Source: JBJXHB01 sp046160725 (lineage in GTDB: Bacteria; Pseudomonadota; Gammaproteobacteria; Burkholderiales; Burkholderiaceae_C). From it: a stretch of DNA of 23,610 bases. The stretch is from contig JBJXHB010000529.1 of NCBI GenBank assembly GCA_046160725.1, positions 1 through 23,610 of the forward strand. The letters are read 5' to 3'. The translations under genes and the position numbers were made by a program. The notes beneath the pieces were generated by a model. It was given only the letters and a program-made list of their open reading frames with translations. It had not been told where the DNA came from and did no database searches. The number at the start of each line of letters is the position of its first letter. The first letter of the stretch is position 1. Positions 1 through 7,835 of this stretch are shown here, in pieces.

Positions 1-428
1 GCCCGGCGCCGGGCGACGGACAGCCGGCCATGTCCGCGTCGGCCGATCTCGAGCGCGCCTTGGCGCAGGTGCGGGCCCTGTTGCCGGCGCTGCCGGCGGC
101 CCCGCGGCTGGAGGTGATCCAGGCCAGCGCCGGCGCCGTCATCCACCTGGTGCCGGTCGACGAGGTGCTGTACTTCGAGGCCGCCGACAAGTACATCCGC
201 GTCGTCACCGCACAACGCGAGCATCTGATCCGGCTGTCGCTGCGCGACCTGATGCCACAGCTGGACCCGCAGGTGTTCTGGCAGGTCCACCGCAGCCTGC
301 TGGTGCGGGCCCGTGCCATCGAACGCGCCGAAAAGCTGGAAACCGGCAAACTGCGCCTGACCCTGCGCGGACGCCCCGAGGCCCTGACCGCGAGCCGCCT
401 GTACGCGCATCTCTTCAAAGGCCTTTGA
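1..428 (+). CDS. LytTR-family response regulator, C-terminal part (5' end outside window)
   Basis: This is the DNA-binding end of a LytTR regulator. From the ATG at 30 the residues run through a helical linker (DLERALAQVRALL) into a complete LytTR fold. Recognisable landmarks are the strand with VDEVLYFEAADKYIRV, the segment LSLRDLMPQLDPQVFWQVHR, the 'HRSLLV' turn, and a C-terminal 'ASRLYAHLFKGL', which matches the usual end of the family. The frame stays open upstream of that ATG to the window edge (codons read P-A-P-G-D-G-Q-P-A), and the ATG has no ribosome-binding site. I therefore read it as the tail of a longer protein, most likely an AlgR/LytR-type response regulator with an N-terminal receiver domain outside the window. 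The next gene follows after 11 bases, so they are probably cotranscribed. The domain call is firm; the receiver domain is inferred. Confidence 0.85.
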   Translation, partial: PAPGDGQPAMSASADLERALAQVRALLPALPAAPRLEVIQASAGAVIHLVPVDEVLYFEAADKYIRVVTAQREHLIRLSLRDLMPQLDPQVFWQVHRSLLVRARAIERAEKLETGKLRLTLRGRPEALTASRLYAHLFKGL

Positions 429-439
429 AAGGACCGACC

Positions 440-721
440 ATGGACTATGACGAGCAGGACCCGGTGGTGCGCAAGGCCCATCGCCGCGTGAAGCTGAAGC
501 TGGGCTTCCTGACCCACCTGACGGTTTTCGTGCTGGTCAACGCCGGGCTCTGGTTCATCGCCCAGACCACCGGCGGCGGCTGGAGCAAGTTCCCGCTGTG
601 GGGTTGGGGCCTGGGGCTGGCCATCCACGGCATCGTCACGCTGGTGGCCCTGGAGGGCGACGGCATCCGCGAGCGCATGCTGCGCGACGAGGTCGACGCC
701 CTGCGACGCAAGCAGCCCTGA
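440..721 (+). CDS. Small 2TM-domain membrane protein
   Basis: A 93-residue protein of the 2TM-domain type. A charged N-terminal stretch (DPVVRKAHRRVKLKLGF) leads into a first membrane helix (about residues 25-43, LTHLTVFVLVNAGLWFIA). A short glycine/tryptophan loop follows, then a second helix (about 55-72, WGWGLGLAIHGIVTLVAL) and a charged C-terminal helix rich in Glu and Arg. The start at 440 is chosen because AAAGGA lies 7 bases upstream; an in-frame TTG at 425 overlaps the previous stop and lacks a ribosome site. Genes of this family often sit beside LytTR regulators or are fused to sensor kinases, which fits its place here. Its molecular role is unknown; a membrane partner in the LytTR signalling pair is a guess from context. 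Confidence 0.85.
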   Translation: MDYDEQDPVVRKAHRRVKLKLGFLTHLTVFVLVNAGLWFIAQTTGGGWSKFPLWGWGLGLAIHGIVTLVALEGDGIRERMLRDEVDALRRKQP

Positions 722-730
722 GGCCGTGAC

Positions 731-750
731 GCCGGCTCGACGGTGCCGGC
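731..750. terminator. Possible bidirectional terminator hairpin between convergent genes
   Basis: GCCGGC at 731-736 can pair with GCCGGC at 745-750 around an 8-base loop. It sits between two genes that end towards each other (stops at 721 and 770). There is no T-run, so this is only a candidate. Confidence 0.25.
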
Positions 751-769
751 CGCCGCCGAGCCTGAGACC

Positions 770-2494
770 TCAGTCGCCGGCGGGTGCGCGGGCGCTGCGC
801 AGCAGCCGCCCCGGCAAGGCGCCGGTGGCCTGCCCGGCCTCGAACGTGGCCTGGCCGCTGACCAGTGTGGCGACGTAGCCGCGCGCCCGCTGCAACAACC
901 GCTTGCCGCCACCGGGCAGGTCGTAGGCCATGTAGGGCGCCTCGCTGGCCAGACGCGGATAGTCGATGACATTCACGTCGGCCTTGTAGCCCGGCTGCAG
1001 CAGGCCGCGGTCGCGCAGGCCGTAGATGCCGGCGGTGTGGGCGGTCTGCCGCCGCACGATGGCCTCCAGCGGCAGGGTCGGGCCGCGGCTGCGGTCGCGC
1101 GTCCAGTGGGTCAGCATGAAGGTCGGCAGGCCGGCGTCGGTGATGTAGCCCACATGCGCGCCGCCGTCGCCCAGGCTGAGCATGGTCTGCCCATGCTGCA
1201 GCAGGCGGTGCAGGTGCGAGAAGTCGTGATAGCTGTAGTTGAAGATCGGAAAGTAGACGATGCCCTCACCGCCCTCGGCCATCATCCAGTCGTAGACCAC
1301 CTCCAGCGGGCTGACACCGCGTGCCGCCGCCACGGCCGCTGCGCTGGTGGTGGGGGCGGGCTCATAGTCCGGCGCCAGCGGGTCCACCCGGTACAGCTTG
1401 TCAAAGCTGCGCAGCATGAAGGCCGCCTGCGGCTTGTTGACCGGCACGTTCTCGGCCAGCAGCCGCGCCTTGGCTGCGGGTGTGCGCATCCGGGCGATGC
1501 GCTCGGCCACCGGCAGCTCGGCCGTCTCGCGCCAGGCGCGGTGGTAGTGGAACGGATGCGACGACGCCCGCCAGCCGTACAGCACGCCGGCCGGCCGCCC
1601 CGGTATGCAGCCGATCAAGGGCACGCCCTGTGCCTGCGCCTCGTCCAGGCGCGACACCAGTTGCTGCCACAGGTGCGGCGCCTGGTCCACCTGCTGCAGG
1701 TTGAACAACACCGGCCGTCCGGTCTCGCGCGCGAGCTCGGCCATCCAGGCGGTCTCGGCCGGCATATCCATGTGGTTGCTGGTCATCTGGAACACGCCGT
1801 GACCGGCCTCGCCCAACACCCGGCCGATGCCGAACACCTCGTCGCGCCCGGCAAAGGTGCCCGGCACCAGCTTGCCGTCGGCGCCCTTGTGGATCAAGGT
1901 GCGCGAGGTCGAGAAGCCGAAGGCCCCGGCCGCCAGCGCGGCCCGCAGGTGATCGGCCATGCCGGCGATGTCGTCCGGCGTGGCCACCGAGTCGTCGGCG
2001 ACGCCCCGCTCGCCCATCACGTAGACCCGCAGTGCGCCATGCGGCACCTGGGCCCCGACGTCGATGGCCAGCGGCAGCGCCGCCAGCGCGTCCAGGTACT
2101 GGGCGAAGGTCTCCCAGCGCCACCGGATGCCCTCCGACAGGGCCGCGCCGGGGATGTCCTCGACGCCCTCCATCAGGCCGATCAGCCAGTCGCGCCTGTC
2201 CGGCCGCACCGGCGCGAAACCCACGCCGCAGCAGCCCATCACCACGCTGGTGACGCCATGCCAGGACGACGGCGAGCAGTACGGGTCCCAGGTGACCTGG
2301 CCGTCGTAGTGGGTGTGCACGTCGACCCAGCCCGGGGTGACCAGGGCGCCGTCGGCATCCAGCACGCGCCGGGCTGCGCCCGCCTTGCCGCCGACCTGGG
2401 TGATGCGCCCGCCGTCGATGGCAATGTCACCGCTGAAGCGTGGCGCGCCGCTGCCGTCGACGATGCTGCCGCCGCGGATGACCAGATCGTGCAT
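770..2494 (-). CDS. N-acyl-D-amino-acid deacylase family amidohydrolase
   Basis: A 574-residue metal-dependent amidohydrolase of the D-aminoacylase group, which removes the acyl group from N-acyl-D-amino acids or related compounds. The N-terminus has the family's beta-sandwich start (DLVIRGGSIVDGSGAPRFSGD), then the metal-binding HTHYDGQ near residue 67 and the segment MGCCGVGFAP, where relatives usually have GNCG and the Cys is a metal ligand. Later landmarks are AGAFGFSTSR, LGDGGAHVGY and the C-terminal sandwich strand YKADVNVIDY. The start at 2494 is preceded by AAAGGGGA; longer in-frame extensions upstream lack family sequence. No signal peptide is seen, so it is cytoplasmic. It is divergent from a Bug receptor and a D-amino-acid dehydrogenase-like gene, which supports a D-amino-acid role. 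The exact substrate cannot be read from sequence. Confidence 0.9.
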   Translation of the reverse strand: MHDLVIRGGSIVDGSGAPRFSGDIAIDGGRITQVGGKAGAARRVLDADGALVTPGWVDVHTHYDGQVTWDPYCSPSSWHGVTSVVMGCCGVGFAPVRPDRRDWLIGLMEGVEDIPGAALSEGIRWRWETFAQYLDALAALPLAIDVGAQVPHGALRVYVMGERGVADDSVATPDDIAGMADHLRAALAAGAFGFSTSRTLIHKGADGKLVPGTFAGRDEVFGIGRVLGEAGHGVFQMTSNHMDMPAETAWMAELARETGRPVLFNLQQVDQAPHLWQQLVSRLDEAQAQGVPLIGCIPGRPAGVLYGWRASSHPFHYHRAWRETAELPVAERIARMRTPAAKARLLAENVPVNKPQAAFMLRSFDKLYRVDPLAPDYEPAPTTSAAAVAAARGVSPLEVVYDWMMAEGGEGIVYFPIFNYSYHDFSHLHRLLQHGQTMLSLGDGGAHVGYITDAGLPTFMLTHWTRDRSRGPTLPLEAIVRRQTAHTAGIYGLRDRGLLQPGYKADVNVIDYPRLASEAPYMAYDLPGGGKRLLQRARGYVATLVSGQATFEAGQATGALPGRLLRSARAPAGD

Positions 2495-2544
2495 CGTGAT
2501 TCCCCTTTCGGTGCTTGTCCCGTGGCGCGGAGTCCGTAGAGCCG

Positions 2545-2557
2545 CGCACACTGTGCG
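2545..2557. promoter_or_regulatory. Candidate operator palindrome in divergent intergenic region
   Basis: CGCACA-C-TGTGCG is a perfect 6-bp inverted repeat around one base. It lies in the 97-base gap between the divergent deacylase (start 2494) and Bug receptor (start 2592), where it could bind a regulator of both. A weak -10-like CATAAC occurs at 2562-2567. No regulator gene is adjacent. Confidence 0.35.
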
Positions 2558-2591
2558 ACACCATAACCCGCCCCCTGCCCCAGGTGAACCC

Positions 2592-3569
2592 ATGCTGACA
2601 CTGACCCGCCGCCTTGCCGTGCTTGCCGCCGCTGCCCTGGCCGCCCTGCCGATCGCCGCGCAGGCCTTTCCGATCGCCGGCAAGCCGATGCGCATCGTGG
2701 TGCCGTTCCCGCCGGGCGGGCAGACGGACATCCAGGCCCGCATGCTGGCCAGCAAGCTGGCTCCGGCGCTGGGCGTGCCGGTGATCGTCGAGAACAAGGC
2801 GGGTGCCTCCACCATCATCGGCACCCAGGACGTGGTGCGCGCCGCGCCGGACGGCCACACCATCCTCTACACCATCGCGGTCACCGGCGCGCAAAACCCG
2901 CACCTGTTCAGCAAGCTGCCCTACGACCCGCTGAAGGACCTGACGCCGGTGATGTTCGCCGCCCGCTCCGGCACCGTGCTGTCGGTGCCGGCGTCGTCGC
3001 CGTTCAAGTCGGTCAAGGACGTGATCGACTATGCCAAGGCCAACCCGGGCAAGCTGAACTTCGGGTCGTTCTCGCTGGGTTCGACCTCGCATCTCAACGG
3101 CGAGCTGATGAAGATCAACGCCGGCATCGACATGGTGCACGTGCCCTTCAAGGGCTCTGGCGACGCCATCGTGGCGCTGATCGGCAACCAGGTGCAACTG
3201 CTGTTCGACGGCCCCACCACGGCCCTCAACAACGCCGCGGCGGGCAAGGTGCGCCTGCTGGGCGTGGCCAACACGCCGGCCTTCGGCCCGCTGAAGGGCA
3301 TACCGACCATGGCCGAGGCCGGCGTGCCCGGGCTGGACATCTCGGGCGGCATGCAGTTCTTCGGCCCGGCCAACATGAGCCGCGACACCGTGGCCAAAGT
3401 CAATGCCGCACTGGCGGCCGCACTCAAGACCCCCGAGGTCGACAAGCTGTTCATCGACGGCGGCACCGAGGTCGTGGCCTCCAGCGCCGACGAGCATGCG
3501 CGCATCTTCAAGGACCAGTACGACCGCTGGGGCGCGCTGATCAAGCGCCTGGGCCTCAAGCTCGACTGA
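2592..3569 (+). CDS. Bug-family tripartite tricarboxylate transporter substrate-binding protein
   Basis: A 325-residue periplasmic solute receptor of the Bug/TctC family, at the usual family length. A clear signal peptide (about residues 1-24, twin Arg, alanine/leucine core, ending AAQA) is followed by the family's opening strand IVVPFPPGGQTDIQAR. Further typical segments are VENKAGASTIIGTQDVVRAAPDGHT, the loop FGSFSLGSTSHLNGEL, VPFKGSGDAIVALIG and the Asp/Gly/Pro-rich FDGPTTALNN. The start at 2592 is chosen because the signal peptide begins there; the frame is open upstream only by chance. Bug receptors are often orphans, without TctA/TctB membrane genes nearby, as here. The FAD dehydrogenase gene starts 32 bases downstream, suggesting one transcript. 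The ligand is unknown; a D-amino acid or acylated derivative is a context guess. Confidence 0.93.
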   Translation: MLTLTRRLAVLAAAALAALPIAAQAFPIAGKPMRIVVPFPPGGQTDIQARMLASKLAPALGVPVIVENKAGASTIIGTQDVVRAAPDGHTILYTIAVTGAQNPHLFSKLPYDPLKDLTPVMFAARSGTVLSVPASSPFKSVKDVIDYAKANPGKLNFGSFSLGSTSHLNGELMKINAGIDMVHVPFKGSGDAIVALIGNQVQLLFDGPTTALNNAAAGKVRLLGVANTPAFGPLKGIPTMAEAGVPGLDISGGMQFFGPANMSRDTVAKVNAALAAALKTPEVDKLFIDGGTEVVASSADEHARIFKDQYDRWGALIKRLGLKLD

Positions 3570-3601
3570 GCGCTTGTGAAGCAACGCCTGCAGCACCCTT
3601 G

Positions 3602-4768
3602 ATGACCACCACCGCCGATACCTACGATCTCGTCATCATCGGTGCCGGCATCGCCGGTGCAGCGCTGGCCTGGAACCTGCTGCATGCCGGGCCCGCCGAC
3701 CAGCGCCGGCCCCGGGTGCTGGTGCTGGAGCGCGAGCCGCAACCGGGCTACCACAGCACCGGCCGCAGCGCCGCCATGTTCATGGAGACCTATGGCGCGC
3801 CGCAGGCCCGCGCGCTGACCCGGGCCAGCCGCGCCTTCTATGCGACACCACCCGACGGCTTTGCCGACGTGCCGCTGCTGGCGCCGCGCGGTGCGGTCTA
3901 CCTGGGTTGGGAGGGCGACGCGGCGGCGCTGGACGCGCTGCATCAGGAGCTGTCTGATACGGGCAGCGCGGTCGGGCGCGCCAGCGCGCAGGCCATGTGC
4001 CGCCAGGTGCCGGTCCTGCGGCCAGAGGGCCTGCTGGGCGGCGTGACCGAGCCGGATGCCATGGACATCGATGTACAGGCCCTGCATCAGGGCTACCTGC
4101 GCGGCATGCGTCGCGCCGGTGGCAGCCTGCGCTGCGATGCCGACGTGCGGCAGTTGTCGCGCGACGGCGCGCAGTGGCACATCGCCCTGGCCGATGGCAC
4201 CGAACTGCGAGCCGAGCGTGTCGTCAACGCCGCCGGTGCCTGGGCCGATATGGTCGCGGGCCTGGCCGGCCTGGCGCCGCTGGGCCTGCAGCCGCGGCGG
4301 CGCAGTGCCTTTACTTTCGCGGCACCGCCGAGCCTGGACACACGGTCCTGGCCCTCGGTGGCGGCCGTCGACAACAGTTGGTACTTCAAGCCAGACGCCG
4401 GCCAGTTGCTGGGCAGCCCGGCCAATGCCGACCCGGTGCCGCCGCACGACGTGGTGCCGGAGGAACTGGACATCGCCATCGGCATCGACGGCATCCAGCG
4501 CCGCACGACCATGGAGATCCGCCGCCCCGGGCGCACCTGGGCCGGGTTGCGCACCTTCGCGCCCGATGACGAGCTCGTCATCGGCGACGACCCGCGGGCA
4601 CCGGGCTTCTTCTGGCTGGCCGGCCAAGGCGGCTACGGCATCCAGAGCGGCCAGGGCGCCGCGTTGCTGGCCACACGGCTGCTGCTGGCGCGCAGCCCGA
4701 CGGAGGACGCGCTGGCCGAACACGGCGTGGTCGCGGCCGCCATGGCACCGGCGCGGCTGCTGCGCTGA
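3602..4768 (+). CDS. DauA-like FAD-dependent D-amino-acid dehydrogenase
   Basis: A 388-residue FAD oxidoreductase of the DAO fold that should oxidise D-amino acids to keto acids and ammonia. The dinucleotide-binding motif GAGIAG is at residues 14-19, followed by the acidic VLEREPQPG. From memory the chain closely follows Pseudomonas aeruginosa D-arginine dehydrogenase (DauA): GYHSTGRSAA, ALHQGYLRG, LVNAAGAW-like VVNAAGAWAD, LGLQPRRRSAF, LLGSPANADPV, RRPGRTWAGLR and AGQGGYGIQ all match. Using that ungapped N-terminal alignment, Tyr64 corresponds to DauA Tyr53, but Met59 replaces His48 and Ala98 replaces Glu87, the residue that recognises the arginine side chain. A neutral D-amino acid is thus more likely than D-arginine. 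Start: ATG at 3602; the TTG just upstream at 3599 is a poorer choice. Probably cotranscribed with the Bug receptor. Confidence 0.85.
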   Translation: MTTTADTYDLVIIGAGIAGAALAWNLLHAGPADQRRPRVLVLEREPQPGYHSTGRSAAMFMETYGAPQARALTRASRAFYATPPDGFADVPLLAPRGAVYLGWEGDAAALDALHQELSDTGSAVGRASAQAMCRQVPVLRPEGLLGGVTEPDAMDIDVQALHQGYLRGMRRAGGSLRCDADVRQLSRDGAQWHIALADGTELRAERVVNAAGAWADMVAGLAGLAPLGLQPRRRSAFTFAAPPSLDTRSWPSVAAVDNSWYFKPDAGQLLGSPANADPVPPHDVVPEELDIAIGIDGIQRRTTMEIRRPGRTWAGLRTFAPDDELVIGDDPRAPGFFWLAGQGGYGIQSGQGAALLATRLLLARSPTEDALAEHGVVAAAMAPARLLR

Positions 4769-4803
4769 GCCTGCTCTCAGGCGACCATGCCGCCAAGCCC
4801 TGA

Positions 4804-4820
4804 CCGCCGGTCCGCGGCGG
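4804..4820. terminator. Possible terminator hairpin between convergent genes
   Basis: CCGCCG (4804-4809) and CGGCGG (4815-4820) pair perfectly around a 5-base loop, between the convergent FAD dehydrogenase (stop 4768) and panE-like gene (stop 4835). No T-run follows, so intrinsic termination is uncertain. Confidence 0.3.
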
Positions 4821-4834
4821 CGGGCTGCCCGGCG

Positions 4835-5851
4835 TCACCCCTGCGCTGCGGCCTGCAACGTGGCCAGCAAGGCCTCGGCCCGCCAGTGCCGTTGCCCGCC
4901 GGCCTCGGCCTCGCGCATCAGACGCACCAGCGTGCGGTTGACGGGCGCATGCCGGTTCAGGCGCAGGGCCAGGCGCACCACCTCGCCGTTCAGGTCATCG
5001 ACCTCGCTGGCCCGGCCGCGTGCCAGGTCCTCCGACATCGACGAGCGCGCCAGCGGGTCCATGGCCAGCATGCGCTGCGCCAGCCGCAGGAACAGGCCGT
5101 CGGGCAAGCGCAGCAGGCCCGGCAGCCAGCGGGGCGGCAGCGGCGTCAGGCGCGCCAGCGGCTGTCCGGCCTGCAGCAGCAGGCCCAGCGCCTCGGACTG
5201 GGCCAGGGCCATGCAGCGCCGCCAGTCGCGCTGCGACAGCTGCTCCAGCAGGGGCAGGCCGCTCAGCGCATTGATCGCATTGTTCAGGTTCAGCAGCAGC
5301 TTGGCCCATTGCACGGCCGGCATGTCGGCATGCAGCGCCACGGGCAGCCCGGCCTGCGCGAAAGGCGCCCGCCAGGGCTCCAGTGCCGGATGCTGCTCGC
5401 CATCCAGGGCGCCCTGCGTGGCCTGGTGGAACAGGCCGCCGCCGCGCGGCACGACATTGAACGGCACCATGCCGGCCAGCACCGGGCGGCCCGGCAGGGC
5501 CGCGCGCAGCGCCGGCATATTGCGCAGGCCGTTCTGCAGGCTCCATACCACCGCCGACGGCGCCAGCACCGGCGCCAGGCTGGCGGCCGCTGCTGCCGTG
5601 TCGGCCGACTTCACCGTCACCAGCACCAGGCGGGCCGTCGCGGCGGCGGCCATGTCCTCGCTCAGCGTGACGGCGGTGGCGGCCACCCGCCCGCCACCGC
5701 CGCGCAGGTCCGACCAGCCCAGGCCATGCGTGCGGATCTCGTCCAGCACGCGCGGCCGGCCGACCAGCGTCACCGCCGCACCGGCGGCCGCCAGGCGTGC
5801 GCCCACGTGGCAGCCGATGCTGCCGGCGCCGATGATCGCGATGCGTCCCAT
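4835..5851 (-). CDS. panE: 2-dehydropantoate 2-reductase (ketopantoate reductase family)
   Basis: A 338-residue NADPH-dependent reductase of the PanE/ApbA family, which reduces ketopantoate to pantoate in coenzyme A synthesis. The Rossmann motif GAGSIG lies at residues 7-12, right after the start, as in the family. VTVKSADTAAA-like and WSLQNGLRN segments follow. The catalytic-lysine helix reads WAKLLLNLNNAINALSG, and the C-terminal helical domain contains SSMSEDLARGRASEVDDLNGEVVR. The start is fixed by the glycine-rich motif and by the lack of sensible sequence upstream. Burkholderiales usually carry several paralogues of this family, some acting on other keto acids, so the pantothenate role is probable but not proven; no other pan gene is nearby. 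A -10-like TATAAC lies only six bases before the ATG, hinting at a leaderless message. Confidence 0.85.
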   Translation of the reverse strand: MGRIAIIGAGSIGCHVGARLAAAGAAVTLVGRPRVLDEIRTHGLGWSDLRGGGGRVAATAVTLSEDMAAAATARLVLVTVKSADTAAAAASLAPVLAPSAVVWSLQNGLRNMPALRAALPGRPVLAGMVPFNVVPRGGGLFHQATQGALDGEQHPALEPWRAPFAQAGLPVALHADMPAVQWAKLLLNLNNAINALSGLPLLEQLSQRDWRRCMALAQSEALGLLLQAGQPLARLTPLPPRWLPGLLRLPDGLFLRLAQRMLAMDPLARSSMSEDLARGRASEVDDLNGEVVRLALRLNRHAPVNRTLVRLMREAEAGGQRHWRAEALLATLQAAAQG

Positions 5852-5857
5852 GGCCGC

Positions 5858-5863
5858 GTTATA
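5858..5863 (-). promoter_or_regulatory. Candidate -10 element, leaderless panE transcript
   Basis: On the minus strand TATAAC sits six bases before the ATG at 5851, so transcription would begin at or next to the start codon. No convincing -35 box is seen at 16-18 bases, and there is no Shine-Dalgarno sequence, which agrees with a leaderless message but does not prove it. Confidence 0.35.
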
Positions 5864-5952
5864 CCCAAGGCGCCGTCAGGCCAGGGCCGGCGGTCACCCG
5901 CGTGGCACCGGCACGTCGCCGCCTACACTGCCGGCCCCGCATCGGGCCGCCC

Positions 5953-7782
5953 ATGTTTCGACGCTTCGAAAACCTGATCGACGCCTTTCCGGCGGCGCCC
6001 CCGCGGCGGCCGCCGGCACGCCTGCTGCCCTTCATGTGGGCCTGCACGCAGGGCCTGCGCCCGGCCATCGCCGGCATGATGCTGCTGGCCGCGACCATCG
6101 GCGCCTTCGAGGCGCTGCTGTTCTCCTTCCTTGGCCGCATCGTCGACTGGCTGGCCGCCGTGCCGCCGGCCGAGCTGTTCACCCGCCATGGCCACACGCT
6201 GGCCCTGCTGGGCGGCGTGCTGGCCGGCAGCATCGGCCTGGTGCTGGTCTGGGCCCTGCTGAAGCACCAGGCCATGGCCGGCAGCTTCCCGATGCGGCTG
6301 CGCTGGAACTTCCACCGCCTGATGCTGGGCCAGAGCCTGGCCTTCTTCCAGGACGAGTTCGCCGGCCGCATCGCCACCAAGCTGATGCAGACGGCGCTGG
6401 CGGTGCGCGATGCCGTCAACATCACCGGCGACATCCTGGTGTATGTGCTGGTGTACTTCCTGACGCTGAACCTGGTGGTCGGCGCCTTCGACACGCGGCT
6501 GCTGCTGCCCTTTGTCGCCTGGCTGGTGCTGTATGTTGCGGCCATGTTCGTCTTTGTCCCGCGCCTGGCCAAAATCTCGGAGCAGCAGGCCGACGCACGG
6601 GCGCTGATGACCGGGCGCATCACCGACGCCTACACCAACATCACCACCGTCAAGCTGTTCTCGCATGCCAACCGCGAGGCCGGCTTTGCCCGCGAGGCCA
6701 TGGGCGAGTTCCTCGGCACCGTGCACCGGCAGTTCCGGCTGGTCACCGGTGTGGAGATGACCACCTACGTGCTGTCGGTGCTGCTGATCGGCGGCAGCAC
6801 CGGCGCCACCTTGTGGCTGTGGTCACGCGGCGAGGTCGGCGTGGGCGCCGTGGCCGCCATCACCGCGATGGCGCTGCGGCTGAACGGCATCTCGCACTGG
6901 ATCATGTGGGAGATGGCCTCGCTGTTCGAACACATCGGCACCGCGACCGACGGCATGGCCACGCTGTCGCGCGAGCGCCGTGTGGTGGACCGTGCCGATG
7001 CCCCGGCCCTGGCGGTGACGCGCGGCGAGCTGCACTTCGACCAGGTCGGCTTTGCCTATGCGACAGATCGGCCGGAGGTGATCCGCGACTTTTCGCTGAC
7101 GATCGCGGCGGGCGAGAAGATCGGGCTGGTGGGCCGTTCCGGCGCCGGCAAGAGCACCCTGGTCAACCTGCTGCTGCGCTTTCATGACCTGCAGCGCGGC
7201 TGCATCCGCATCGACGGGCAGGACATCGCCGGCGTGGCGCAGGAGAGCCTGCGTGCCGCCATCGGCATGGTGACGCAGGACACCTCGCTGCTGCACCGCT
7301 CGGTGCGCGACAACATCCTGTACGGCAGGCCCGATGCCGGCGATACCGCCATGATCCAGGCCGCCCAGCGCGCCGAGGCGCATGAGTTCATCCTGGGCCT
7401 GAGCGATGCCAAGGGCCGTGAGGGCTACGACGCCCATGTCGGCGAGCGCGGCGTCAAGCTCAGTGGCGGGCAGCGCCAGCGGGTCGCGATCGCGCGGGTG
7501 ATGCTCAAGGACGCGCCCATCCTGCTGCTCGACGAAGCCACCAGCGCGCTGGACAGCGAGGTCGAGCAGGCCATCCAGGCCAGCCTGTACAAGCTGATGC
7601 AGGGCAAGACCGTGGTGGCCATTGCCCACCGGTTGTCGACCATCGCGGCCATGGACCGGCTGATCGTGATGGACGGCGGCGCCATCGTCGAGCAGGGCCG
7701 CCATGACGAGCTGCTGGCCGCCGGTGGCCTGTATGCGCGGCTGTGGTCGCATCAAAGCGGTGGCTTCCTGGGCGAGGAGTGA
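5953..7782 (+). CDS. ABC transporter, fused permease and ATP-binding protein
   Basis: A 609-residue half-transporter that would work as a homodimer, with an N-terminal six-helix membrane domain (about residues 30-320) and a C-terminal nucleotide-binding domain (about 350-600). Visible motifs are Walker A GRSGAGKST (about 394-402), the Q-loop VTQDTSLLHRSVRDN, the signature LSGGQ (503-507), Walker B ILLLDE (523-528), the D-loop SALD and the switch His in AIAHRLST (about 559). All catalytic residues are present. The domain order and length fit MsbA/lipid- or drug-exporter relatives. The start is placed at ATG 5953 because MFRRFENLIDAFP is a normal family opening; the upstream in-frame ATG would add proline/arginine-rich sequence. 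The gene is alone on its strand, divergent from panE, and its substrate cannot be deduced. Confidence 0.92.
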   Translation: MFRRFENLIDAFPAAPPRRPPARLLPFMWACTQGLRPAIAGMMLLAATIGAFEALLFSFLGRIVDWLAAVPPAELFTRHGHTLALLGGVLAGSIGLVLVWALLKHQAMAGSFPMRLRWNFHRLMLGQSLAFFQDEFAGRIATKLMQTALAVRDAVNITGDILVYVLVYFLTLNLVVGAFDTRLLLPFVAWLVLYVAAMFVFVPRLAKISEQQADARALMTGRITDAYTNITTVKLFSHANREAGFAREAMGEFLGTVHRQFRLVTGVEMTTYVLSVLLIGGSTGATLWLWSRGEVGVGAVAAITAMALRLNGISHWIMWEMASLFEHIGTATDGMATLSRERRVVDRADAPALAVTRGELHFDQVGFAYATDRPEVIRDFSLTIAAGEKIGLVGRSGAGKSTLVNLLLRFHDLQRGCIRIDGQDIAGVAQESLRAAIGMVTQDTSLLHRSVRDNILYGRPDAGDTAMIQAAQRAEAHEFILGLSDAKGREGYDAHVGERGVKLSGGQRQRVAIARVMLKDAPILLLDEATSALDSEVEQAIQASLYKLMQGKTVVAIAHRLSTIAAMDRLIVMDGGAIVEQGRHDELLAAGGLYARLWSHQSGGFLGEE

Positions 7783-7786
7783 CCGA

Positions 7787-7818
7787 CGCGACCGGCGCCC
7801 TCGGCGCAGGGGGTCGCG
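7787..7818. terminator. Strong hairpin between convergent ABC exporter and terC
   Basis: CGCGACC (7787-7793) pairs with GGTCGCG (7812-7818), and inside it GCGCC (7795-7799) pairs with GGCGC (7803-7807) around a CTC loop. It begins just after the exporter stop (7782) and before the terC stop (7836), so it could end both transcripts. No T-run is present. Confidence 0.4.
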
Positions 7819-7835
7819 GGCCGGGCACGGGATGG

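Noticed and set aside
425..439. TTG start for the 2TM protein
   Set aside because: It overlaps the previous stop and has no ribosome site; the ATG at 440 has AAAGGA at good spacing.
743..2539. Long open frame on the plus strand opposite the deacylase
   Set aside because: Its translation is rich in Gln, His, Arg and Ala without any family pattern, as expected for the mirror of a GC-rich gene; the minus-strand protein shows clear motifs.
4056..7187. Very long plus-strand frame across the dehydrogenase, panE and ABC exporter
   Set aside because: It crosses three genes in the wrong frame and has Arg/Pro/Ala-biased composition with no domain.
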